Shown piece after piece: positions 1-10,127 of a stretch of DNA of 64,000 nucleotides. Positions within the stretch are counted from its first letter, which is position 1; every line of letters begins with the position of its first letter. The position numbers and the translations under genes are program-made. The notes beneath the pieces were generated by a model. It had not been told where the DNA came from. It ran no database searches and saw only the letters and a program-made list of their open reading frames with translations. The stretch is from Sclerodactyla briareus (lineage: Eukaryota > Echinodermata > Holothuroidea > Dendrochirotida > Sclerodactylidae), in NCBI GenBank assembly GCA_026419785.1, contig JAODTK010002599.1, positions 372,001 to 436,000 of the forward strand, read 5' to 3'.

Positions 1-2393
1 CACTGTGTATGAAAGAATGGAGCATGGACGCTATGATCAAATTCCCCCTCCCATACCCAATAATTCTGCGTTGGAAAACACCTGGGTTGCTTGTTGATAC
101 TATTGAGCAAGGTACTTTTATCCCGATCGATCAATGAGGGGTATAAAGACAGGTACCTCTCTGGTGTGCTACCCATTGCCCCTCCACATGGGGGGAATTC
201 CACCCCTCACCCACCTCCACATGGGGCACAACAGGAGGCATATCCTCAGTTTATTTCATGGTCAATGTCACCGCTGACAATGGTGCAGTAATCAGGTCAG
301 TACCCTTGCTGGCTGGACCATCCTTGGTATGATACAACGTCTGGCGGTTATACAAGAGGTATAATTGTATCACGAGGAATAAGTGCAAGTGCAGTAGGTC
401 ATTGATGAAGAGAGCTGAAGTGATGAGGGTGTAATTATCACGCATGGTGCGATATTCAGGGAGCTATCACACAACATGGTGTTGCGAAGTTACCCAATCA
501 AAGTTATTGTGTGGATACCGCGGTTTCTTTGGTGATAACTCGGAGGTACCCCCGGTATTTAATTCACAAAGTTTGCATGGCTTAACACTTCATTATGTCT
601 GTTTCCACTGTTACTTTGAACCGGGCGTAGTTTTTGTGGTTCAAAACTCCCTATCCGATGATAAAGGAACATCGCATTGAATTTGGTGGAAATTTATCTC
701 CCCTAATTCTGGCATTATTTAGGAGGCTAACGCTGCACATCTAGCATGTGTGAAGACATCGACAGATGAATTGCAATAAGCTCATTTTGTGTAGGAGTCC
801 CATGCATTGGGCTCTGATGTTGAACTGAAATTGTCTTGATACATCATGTTGCAGTGAGTTCTCAACAGACCCAAGCATGTGTATTTCTGACGAAGGAATC
901 TTTATAATGACAGTAAAGGGCCGGTCACACCAGAACAATTTTTTATCGTTTTGCTACACACCCACAAAAAAACAAAATCTTTTTCGGATTTCAGGCTGAA
1001 CCAGAGAGAAGAGGGTGGTGGCGGCGAATGTCATAAATACTAGTGCTACATCACGATACCTTCAGAAAGTAGGAAGAATTTGAAATGAACTACATTCCTA
1101 AATGACGTCATAATCGGGAAAACGTCTTACGATAAATCCTTCAGCTGACATACAAAACATATAATGATTATCAAAGCGTGGGAAGAGCTATTCCATATCG
1201 GAATGGTCTGGCAAATAGCGGATTGGTTCCTTCATCAATGTGTCCGGGTGTTTCAGTCCTCTTGACCATGGGCCTGGTAATATTCGGCCTCAATCAAAAA
1301 TGTTGGATCGTTGCACGACACGATAATCGTCGTAGCGTGACCGGCCCTTAAAGCGTTACTGTTACTGTATTCATTCCAATAGAAGCCCATGCCCTAATAA
1401 AAGCACACATGCGTTGTTGATTCAGTGATGTTTTGTCCAGTGAAAATCTGACTGTTGGTCCAGATCAGAGTTTTGCGAGAATCCCGTCATTAAAAAAAAA
1501 AAAAACACCGAGGTCACATTAAATGGGGTGTTCTTCCATAGGTTTTGTGTACTCTTGCCTGTCTGCTCCTGATTCCTTTTGTTAAGGTACATCATGGGCA
1601 TTAGACGTGTGTGTATACATACTGGTATCATTTAATACATGTACCAGTTCTGCGATCCAATAAACATGCTTGCTGGAGTGTTGGCGTTCGCCCATTGCGC
1701 TACTGTCAGAACGAGTTTGGTAGATATCAAAGTCATGGGATTTTTTTAAAACGCCCTAGAGATTGCTGAGGAGTTATTATCTCATGGAACATTCTCATGT
1801 GGTTACTTTCAGTTTCTCCCAAAGGACGAGGATTCATATCGTCAAGTATGCTGAAATATCATTTCTGATTTCTGTTTTATTGTTTCAATATGTTATCTAT
1901 TTTTCTATCTGATTCCTTCTTGTTATGCTGTAAATTCCCTGACATTCCTAATTGGGAGAGTGAATACAGATTTGAAATGCATAAAATAATTCTGTCATTA
2001 CTTGATTCTGTTATTACTTGAATGATTCAACATCATACCTCTCCAACAACTTTGCCAAACTTCTGGAAACTAGCATTATCAAATTCCTATCATCTGTGTC
2101 ATCCCAGATTTGAAAAAAGTGAAAATTTTATCATCTGAAATTTCACTACTCCCACTTGGAACAGGAATTTATATCTTGCTTTTTTTGCATTTCTGATAAA
2201 TTTCTTACCCTGTCTGTTTTATGGATAATATACTTAGCATTTTGTTGTGCAATATTATTATTCTATTCATAGCCATCTGCCCCTCTTGTCCCCAGTTATT
2301 TCTCCTTTGTTTTTCCCCAACCCCACCCCCCCAACCCCACCCCCCACTCTCTACTATTACTGCATCCTAACGTGTGCCTTCCTACTGCTATAG
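1..2393. other. non-coding upstream/intronic sequence
   Basis: I see no convincing exon here. Short open frames on both strands lack splice-site support and resemble no family I know. Contents: CCTCCACATGGGG-type short direct repeats near 180-230, an inverted-repeat element at 1,363-1,708, and an AT-rich stretch at 1,740-2,300 ending in a C-rich run (about 2,319-2,346). Whether it is intergenic or an intron of the ferlin gene that starts being visible at 9,988 cannot be told. Confidence 0.5.
1363..1708. mobile_element. MITE-like inverted-repeat element, copy 1 (degenerate)
   Basis: The left end reads TACTGTATTCATTCCAATAG and continues with 'gcccatgccctaataaaagcacacatgcg', shared with the elements at 30,195 and 49,755. 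An internal block ('aaatggggtg ttcttccata') matches the element at 30,195. The right end is decayed and recognised only by order ('tatcatttaatacatg ... gttcgcccattgcg'). No open frame is inside, so it would be a non-autonomous DNA transposon. Confidence 0.5.
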
Positions 2394-2447
2394 ACCGTCT
2401 CAACTGAGCCAGAGGAGCTGGATTTGTCCGAGGCCTCAGACCTAGTG
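2394..2447 (+). CDS. candidate 54-nt acidic mini-exon
   Basis: An 18-codon phase-0 segment reads TVSTEPEELDLSEASDLV. It is preceded by a branch-point-like 'cctaac', a pyrimidine tract and 'gctatag', and followed by the donor 'gtaatg'. The acidic, Ser/Glu-rich composition resembles ferlin linkers, and the segment lies upstream of the first recognised ferlin exon on the same strand. Its phase does not join cleanly to the 9,988 exon, but exon frames in this window are disturbed by indels. It could equally be a chance combination or belong to another gene. No homologous domain is recognised. Confidence 0.35.
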
Positions 2448-3232
2448 GTAATGGATTGTTGAGCTACCACTGTGTTTAGTTTCTCTTTTGCCCTTTTTCA
2501 CACAACCCTATCCCACCATTGCAGTGTACTCTCACACCCCCATCCTCAGAACCGAGGTCCTCCTACACAACACGAAAGCTGATTATAGATTTTAAAATTA
2601 CAGCTTTTAAAATTTGCTTGCATTGTACAACCTTAGATAGATCCTTTGCTCCCTATGAGAGCCTTTAAAATGGAGGACATTCTTGGCCTGTAACACACTA
2701 TATGGTGCTGGCTCATTATTTAGAGCTGTTCTAAAACACGACTGAATCTGAATTATGCAATGGAGAAAGTGATTCCTAACCACTGTTAAAATGGTAATGT
2801 CAAATGTTCTGTGATTAATTTGGATGATGCACAAGGACCATTCGTCAACCTTCCCCTTCTTCTTGATAGACAAATTGCATCCGTGGACCTTGATCTTGTG
2901 GCTTTTCCACCTTTCAATTCCTTGTCAAAATTCTATCCTAACAAAAAGCTATTGTCAGCTATCACAATTGCCAGAGAGTCTATAATGGGTTGAAATAATT
3001 ACACACATTGAAAGCAAACAAAACTGCATGTGTGTAAGGCCAATAATCCTCATTGTTTTGGGGGGGGGGGCTGCGGTGCTGGCATCTGAATCCAGTGTTG
3101 ACTTTAAATTTTGCATCCCTGCATAAAAAAGGACGTTATGTACTTAATTCTTGTCCAGAATTTATTTTGATAATGTGAACTGGGGAAAAGAAGGGAATAA
3201 TGTCCAATTTTTTCTACCTATTCATTAATCAC

Positions 3233-3700
3233 TCAACCACAATTGTTTATATTCCTCCTGAAATCAACTACTCTTTTGCCGGTTATCACATTTATGCATT
3301 TGTCACATTTCGCTCTCACCTTCCTTGTGCATTTTCTCCCCCTGTAGCCTCTCTGCCTGTCATTATGGCATAATTCCATGCACTTGTTCATCTTTCCACT
3401 TATCCATAGTATATACGTTAACACGACTGGCAGTGACAGTTTGTCAGATTTTGTGGGTGACGACGTACAGTATGTATCGAGCCCACGTGTAAGATTAGGA
3501 AAACTTCTGTATATTTGTAGAAGTTGTATCATTCTCATCGTAGGCTTTTTCCCTATTATAATTATTTTTGCTAATGCTCCTATTTGCAATGCAGAATCCT
3601 CATTTTCTTCTTCCGATATTCTCAAATAGATTGATTTATTCCTATTTTTGGTGGATTTCTTTGTGGCTAAATGGCTCTTTTTGCTCCGTTTTCCAAACAA
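3233..3700 (-). pseudogene. open frame with weak likeness to the C-terminal zinc finger of piggyBac-type transposases
   Basis: This is the longest ATG-initiated frame in the first 10 kb, 155 codons. Near its C-terminus it has a cysteine-rich stretch: KCMELCHNDRQRG, then basic residues, then KCDKC and VVDFRRN. PiggyBac-family transposases end in a Cys-rich finger of the general form CxxC, basic residues, CxxC, then C-F-x-x-x-H. Here the final Cys/His ligands are not in frame and no DDD catalytic core is visible upstream. If the likeness is real, this is a truncated, indel-damaged remnant. If not, it is an AT-rich chance frame. Confidence 0.2.
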
Positions 3701-3799
3701 TTTCTTTTGGTATATAATTTAGCTGTTAACCAAAACAGTGGGCTTCTTAAGTGCAATAGAACAAACTGCAAATTAAATTTCTCTTGGTAGTAGTCCCTT

Positions 3800-4520
3800 G
3801 GCTGGTGGCGTGGAACAGGAAGAATTTAAGCAATCACTTTGTTTGTGTGTGTCATGCTTTCCTGTTGGCAGGAGTTCTCTGAATGTTGCGACCCATTCTG
3901 ATCAAATGTTGTACGTCCTTAATCGGTTTGGGTGTACATATCTGATCATATTTTGGCACAACGGTCAGTACTTAGTGTGGGGTAATTAGGCCTATTCGTG
4001 TTTTTTCGTTGAACTCGGTAGCAGGATTACAGACAACGGTAGAAACTATGGTATGTGGTTTAGCTCGTAGTGAATATACCATGTGAATCGACTGATGAAT
4101 ATTCCAGCATAAAATATTTTGATCAGAGTTGTCTATTTGCATAATTTATGCAAAATTGTTTATGCAAAAAGTTGGTTGGATTCTTGCTAAAATTAGTGGT
4201 TATTTTAACATTGCATTGGGGTCTCAGGAATTCATCTGTTGTATCTACTTGCATGAGTTTGTGCAAGTTTAGAAAGTTGGATAAACCACAACGTGGTGTC
4301 TGCTTTCAGCCCTGAGTCATTTGTAATGTGAGGGAGGTCATTTTTGAGGTCATTCAATATGTCTACTTGCATAATTTTGCAAATTTCAAAAATTTGTCGC
4401 ATTCATGAAAACTGTTGGTCCGGGAATTTTAAGGGTTTAGGGAATGTGTCCAATGGAGGAAGTTCAAATAATGTTTCTAATTCGCTAGTTTGTGCAAATT
4501 TCTATTGTCCGCAATTTTCA
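3800..4520. repeat. dispersed intron-type repeat, copy 1
   Basis: It shares ordered blocks with 18,660-19,460: 'tgtgtgtc', 'tctgatcatattttgg', 'ggtaattagcctat', 'gcataatttatg', then 'ggtcattcaacat' and 'ttgcataattatgcaaa' phrases. Neither copy has an open frame or clear ends. Copies are strongly diverged, so it is probably an old family. Confidence 0.5.
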
Positions 4521-5084
4521 CCAGACTGGTAGCAAATGGTCATCGGTCGGTCCCATTAAATCATGGTGATACGAGTCCGCTGGCTACATTCTTTATATTA
4601 CACACTCAGGCTGGCAACGATAGGTAACCTTCATGATGCTTTCAGATTCTGCTTGTTATTATCTGATGGTGGCATTTTACTCTCTTTTCGACTTCTTGAG
4701 ATACCATGATGTTCGTAACTTATTACTAAATACCTCTTAAAAACTGCTGACCGCGGCACGAGTGAGAATGGTGAGTTGAATTCCCACTCTTCTGCTGATT
4801 GTTTCTGTCTAGAGGACTAACAACTAATGGATGGCTCGCTGACAGCTCTCTTATTCCTACATGCACATTGATATCAGTGTTTACATACTCCACCAGGGAA
4901 AAGTTATATGAAGTAAGAAGACAATGTGATTATATTGTAAATGATGAGCACCCCCACTTTGTGCATGGTCAGGTCAAATGTGAGTCAACATCAAGTTGTA
5001 TTGGAGTCACTTTCTCCTGAATGTTCATTCACAGAGCTGCCACTCTACTCGTGTTAGGTGGAAATTATCGAAAATGTTGGGCCA

Positions 5085-5580
5085 CTAGTGGGGTCATGAG
5101 GGTGTGGTATTGTATGACCACCTGACAATGAATCTCCCTATCAGGAGTATATGGGGTGTCTCCCTAGACTGTGGGTCATGTGGGGTGTGGTGGGTATGAC
5201 CCACCTCTGACATGAATCTCCTCTCCCTATCAGGATATATGGGGTTGTGTCCTAGCAATGGGCTCTGTGAGGTGGGTGTTGTATGACCCACCTCTGGCAT
5301 TGAATCTCCCTATCAGGTATATGGGGGTGTCCTAGACGGGGGGTTCATGGGGTGTGGTATTGTGACCACTCTGACAATGAATATCCTTATCGGAGTATAT
5401 GGGTGATGTCCAGACGTGGTCAGGGTGGTGTGGTGTTGTAGACCCACCTCTGACAATCATCCTCCCTATCAGTGAATGATATGGGGGTGTGTCCTAGATG
5501 TGGGGTCATGAGGGGTGTGGTATTGTGGATGACCCACCTCTGACATGAGTATATGGGGTGTGTCATAGACGTGCATTTTG
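5085..5580. repeat. tandem array, ~85-bp unit, about 6 copies
   Basis: Each unit contains 'tatggggtgtgtcctagac', 'ggggtcatgaggggtgtgg', 'tattgtatgacccacctct' and 'gacaatgaatctccctatc' in order. The unit recurs roughly every 80-90 bases with frequent single-base gains and losses between units. Confidence 0.85.
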
Positions 5581-5654
5581 CCCTGCACATCTGCATTGCA
5601 TACGAATGTGTGATTTTGATTCCTGACGAAGCAGAGGAATCTATGACCAGTAAC

Positions 5655-5712
5655 GTCGGGTGTGGTGGTGTGTGTGTGTGGGTGCGGTGTGGGTGTGTGG
5701 TGTGTGTGACGG
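5655..5712. repeat. GT-rich low-complexity tract
   Basis: An imperfect run of TG/GTG repeats ('gtgtggtggtgtgtgtgtgt' followed by similar). Confidence 0.8.
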
Positions 5713-5794
5713 CCCAGCTTGTAAACACAATAACTTGATCAGCTCTGGGTCTGGGTAGTCAGTGCTCATCTTGGTATGGTGTTTCCCCCGTTAA

Positions 5795-7310
5795 TGAGTA
5801 CTGAACCCTATTGTTTTTTTTTGGGTCAGGTCAGAGGTATCTGAGGTCACCAGAGGCAAAGTCTGGAAACCTTGTAAACAACGTGTTTTCCAGAATGGTT
5901 GGTCGATCAAGTTAATTGGGTGTATGCTTTCTCCTGGGTATACAGGAAACCCTATTGTTTTTGGGTCAGGTCAGATGTCTCTGAGGTCCACCAAGGTCAA
6001 AGTCCCTGGAACCCTTGTAACACGATAAGGTCCACATGGTTTGGTCTGATCAAGTTGAAATTGGGTTTCTCGCTTTCTCATGGGGAGTAACATTAACCCT
6101 ATGTTTTTGGTTCAGGTCGGTGCAGTGAATTTTGGTCGAAAATAGAAAATTTGTGAAAATTCGAAAATTTGGCCATTTTTTGGCTTGTAAACACGATAAC
6201 TTGACCCCACCGGTGGATGGATGAAACTCATACTTGGTATTTGTGTTCCCATGTGATACATGAACCCTATTGTTTTGGGGTCAGGTCATAGGTCATCTGC
6301 GTTCACCAGAGGTCAAAGTCTAAAACCTTGTAAACCCGAGAAGTCCAGCAATGGTTGTCTGATCCAGTTTAAATTGGGGTGTATAGCTTTTCTTATGGGA
6401 GTACCGGAACCCTATTGTTTTTTTTGGGTTTTCAGGTTCGGAGTGAATTTTGGTCGAAAATAGAAAATTTGTGAAAATTTCGATATTTTGGCCAATTTTG
6501 GCGTGTAAACCCGATCACTCGACCCCACCATCAATGGATGAAGCTCCTACTGGTATGTGTGGTCCCATGATGAGTACTGAACCCTCTTGGTTTTGGGTCC
6601 CGTCCAGTCATCTGAGGTCCCCAGAGGTCAAAGTCTGAAAACTCGTAACCGATAAGTCCAGAATGGTTGGTCTGAGTCATTTGACATTAGGTGTAGAGCT
6701 TTCTTATGGGAGTACAGAACCATATTGTTTGTTTTTTTAAGAAAATTTAAATTTGGATTTTTTAAAAAAGAAAATTTGTGAAAATTCGAAAATTTTTGGC
6801 CATTGTTGCTTGTAAACACGATAACTAACTCCGACCCCACCTGGATTTCTGAAGCTCTACTTGTATGTTGTGTTCCCCATGATGATACATGAACCCTATT
6901 GTTTTGGGGTCAGGTCAGAGAACGTCTGAGGTCACCAGAAGTCTAAGTCTGAAACCCTTGTAAACACGATAATTACAGAATGTTGGTCTGATCAAGTGAA
7001 AATTAGGTGTAAAGCTTTCTTTGGGGATACAGGACCCTATTGCTTTGGTTCAGGTCAGGAGTGAATTTTGAGTTGAAAAAAACAATTTTGGAAATTCGAT
7101 GTTTTAGCCAATTTGGGCTTGTAAACCCTATAACGTGACCCCACCTGGATGGATGAAGCTCATACTTGGTTTGTGTATTCCCCATGAGTGATAACATGAA
7201 CCCTACTATTTCGGGGTCAGGTCGAGGTCCTAAGGTTTTAACCATAGTTTTCAAGTCTGAAAACCTCGAATTTAGTGTGTAGCTTCTTACCAAGGATCAG
7301 AACCCTATAG
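5795..7310. repeat. composite satellite, alternating ~145-bp and ~170-bp monomers
   Basis: The landmark 'gaaccctattgttt' recurs near 5,805, 5,948, 6,092, 6,262, 6,408, 6,579, 6,717, 6,890, 7,030, 7,198 and 7,308. Monomer A carries 'ggtcaggtcagaggtcat', 'ccagaggtcaaagtctg' and 'cagaatggttggtctgatc'. Monomer B carries 'gtgaattttggtcgaaaata', 'gtgaaaattcgaaaattt' and 'aacttgaccccacc'. After two initial A monomers the order is B-A-B-A, giving a ~310-320-bp higher-order unit. Diverged single copies occur near 44,190-44,330 and 46,380-46,600, so the family is dispersed as well as tandem. Confidence 0.85.
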
Positions 7311-8065
7311 TTGGGTGGTAAAGATAGGAATTTTGTTCCAGACTTTATGTTGCCTATAATGAGCTGTGCTATCTCCCATTTGTCCATTTGTCCCTGGCTA
7401 TGGGTTGACAGAACTCCAGGATCACTAAGCCTTTTGGCTTTTCTGTTCTTCTGTCCCAATCGAGGCACAATGAACCAAAAGTACCCACTTCATGAAACTG
7501 GATTTGGACCATCTGACCTTCAAGACACATTAAAATTGAGCCCTAATTACATCAGAGGTAAAGTGTCCTTTTAGGTGTTTGCGCACGATCCATGGTTTGT
7601 CAGTACTCTTTTGTACATGCATCCCAATGCATATTGGAATGAGTACAGTTGAAGGATAAGGCCGTTGAGGGGTCCAGCCAGAATTTGTCGTACTGAGGTG
7701 GTTTGATATGTTGCAAAGATCGTTTGGCCAAGTGGCTGGTTGGCGAGGTAGGGTCTTTCGGAAAACTTGGCTTGGGGTTGTGCGGTAGTCGACCTCGCAT
7801 ACAAGGGTATTGACATTACCTCCTTTGGTCCCAAATAGGGTTTGAGTGGAATATATTGATGTATTTGGCTTTCATCAGGTATACACAAAGCTTTGTGTTG
7901 TACATTATTCCATTTATAGTTTCCGGATTTTGGGTAGCTGTCGTACTATATATGTTCTGATCCTCATCGTCCAGTTTCTTTTTCGTAGTTGGTTCCATGG
8001 CTCCTGGGCCATTCCCATCTCCCATGTGCCTGCATGTCACTATGCATTCAAATCTCAAGGAATTT
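7311..8065. other. non-coding spacer between two tandem arrays
   Basis: Nothing recognisable. Short open frames on both strands have no splice-site support or family likeness. Confidence 0.5.
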
Positions 8066-9100
8066 CCATCCCATAGTTCTAATCAGAATGGGTCACCTTC
8101 ACTCCCGTTCCATCCCCTGATCCTAGGCAGAATGGGTCAACCTCACAGCCACTTCGATACCCTGTCCCTAGGCAGAAGGGTCACCAACCAGCCACTCCCA
8201 TCCCTGGTCCTAAACAGAATGGGTCACACCTCACACCAATTCCATAACCCCGGTCCTAAACACCGTGGGTCGCGTCACAGCCACTTCCATACCCCTGGTC
8301 CTAGGCATAAGGTTCACCTCACAGCCAATTCCATACCCCTAGTCCGAGACACAATGGGTCCTCACAGTCACTTCCATACCCCTGGTCCTGGGTAGAATGG
8401 GTCACCTCACAGCCATTTCCTACCCCTTGTCCTAGGCAAATGTGGTCACCTCACGGCCACTGCTATAGTCCTGGTCCTGGGTAGAATGGTCACCTCACAG
8501 CCACTTCCATACCCCTAGTCCTAGACAGAATAGTCCCTCACAGCACTCCCATACCCCTGCCTAGACAGCATGGTCACCTCAACAGGCACTCCAATACCCC
8601 TGGTCCTAGAACGAATGGGTCACCCCACACCACTTCCACCCTGGTCCTGGGATACTGGTCCCTCACAGCCCCTTCCATACCCCTGGTCCTGGGTAGAATG
8701 GGTCACCTCACAGCCAATTCCATACCCCGGGCCATAACTACATAATGGGTCCCCTCGCAGCCACTTCCATACCCCTGGTCCTGGGTAGAATGGGTCACCT
8801 CCCCAATGCCTGCCACTTGTCCTAGCAGATAGGTCACCTCACAACCCTTCATTCCATTTCCTGTTCCTAGACAGATGGTCCCCTCACAGCCACTTCATAC
8901 CCCTGGTCCTGGGTAGAATGGGTCACCTCACAGCCATTTCCATACCTCTGGTCCTGGGTAAATGGCCACCTTACACCACTTTCATACCCCTGGTCCTAGG
9001 CAGATTGTGTCACCTCACAGCAATCCATACCCCTGGTCCTAGACACAATGGGTCCCTCACAGCCACTGCCTTAACCTGGTCCAAGGCATAATGGTCATTT
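8066..9100. repeat. 45-bp minisatellite, roughly 23 copies
   Basis: The unit runs 'cctcacagccacttccatac', then 'ccctggtcctgggtagaatg', then 'ggtca'. Variants replace 'gggtag' with 'aggcag' or 'agacag'. Because 45 is a multiple of three, part of the array stays open as a frame that encodes a 15-residue repeat. Frames break at unit-length changes, so I do not call it coding. There are no unique spacers between units. Confidence 0.9.
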
Positions 9101-9987
9101 CCAGGGAACTCTAACATTTCGCTTGTTTTTAACTAAACTTCTTACTGTTTCATTGCCGACTTCACCACAATTTCTGCATTCTTTTTATCACTTCATTACC
9201 TCATCTAATGTTTCTATTTTCACATTTTAAAACCATTCTAGGCATCTGTACTTAACAACTGCTTTCAGATGTTTTAAATTGTATAGTTTATCCTCATAGC
9301 GAATTTGGTTTGTTGCTCATAAAACAAATCCACTGCAATTATTATAGTAACTTGTAATCCACAGTAAGTCTCTGGGCAATCACCAGGTTATGGAGTGGTC
9401 AATCCTAATCTCCGGCAATCCTAATCTTTCCTGCGCAATCGCTCATCTTCCAGAGTGTAAATTGCTAGAACTAATTTGAACGCATGGACATAGGTACATA
9501 TATGATGGCATGGTTTTTTTAATTTGGGAGGGTTACTTTCAATTGCGGTTTTGAGTTTTGGTACTGTTTTACAAACACAGCACAGTAACAAGAGAAAGCC
9601 AGAACAAAGAACCAAGGAAAGTTACAGTACCTACCATTTCAGGTGAATAGAAACAAGTTCAAAAATCCTTAGTTCCCAGGATTACTTTTCAATTTGAAAA
9701 TATTTTCCAGAGATAGTGGGAACTGAATTTTGGACAATGTGTTATTTTTCTGAAAATCCTACCCGCTATTGAAACCAAAATTGTCTGAGCGAAAGGAAAA
9801 GCGCCCCGGAAACGACTGCATACTGCATGCTGTGGCTACTGTACGGGTATTTTGATCTAATGTAATTTCAAATATTGACGAAAAAAGCCTGAACAACCTC
9901 TTGAATAAATAGGTTGGAGCTCTCAATGCTTTTGATTTTGGCTTGGAGCTCTCTGGGTACTGAATCTATTTTTTGGTATGTTTTCAG
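9101..9987. other. intron-like sequence upstream of the first recognised ferlin exon
   Basis: No exon is recognised. The segment that should precede the 9,988 exon in ferlins, with the cysteine-bearing motif before the 'QTIFLK'-type strand, was looked for in this stretch and further upstream and was not found. Confidence 0.45.
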
Positions 9988-10127
9988 GTCCCATGACATG
10001 TGGGCCAACATCGGGGCCAAGAAGATTCCAGCTTTCCTTCGGATCAACCTCTGGTTTGGGCTGAGGGGGAGAGCCGAAAACTTCCAGCGAGACTCAGGAT
10101 GCTGAGGTTGCCGTGTTCGCTGAAACC
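9988..10127 (+). CDS. DYSF/MYOF: ferlin exon: strand before DysF
   Basis: The exon lies between 'gtatgttttcag' and the donor 'gtgagt'. The first frame gives HDMWANIGAKKIPAFLRINL then WFGLRGRAENFQRD. After a +1-type slip near 10,093-10,098 the second frame gives DAEVAVFAET. In dysferlin/myoferlin this corresponds to the 'P..R.W.GL ... FAE' segment that runs directly into the outer DysF domain at YENQ. The next exon indeed begins with YENQ in phase 0. The reading-frame break sits in 'cgagactcaggatgctgag' and needs one base to be lost or gained. Confidence 0.88.

Larger units (their letters stand above)
2448..5084. other. non-coding stretch with repeat remnants
   Basis: AT-rich sequence with a G10 run near 3,061, a 155-codon minus-strand open frame (3,233-3,700, listed separately) and a dispersed repeat (3,800-4,520). 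I see no splice-flanked coding exon. Confidence 0.5.

Noticed and set aside
7997-8395. 132-codon open frame
   Set aside because: Most of it is the 45-bp minisatellite read in its in-frame phase; it breaks where unit length changes.
8066-9100. CRISPR-like appearance of regularly spaced repeats
   Set aside because: Units are contiguous with no unique spacers, and the genome is clearly animal (spliced ferlin gene).
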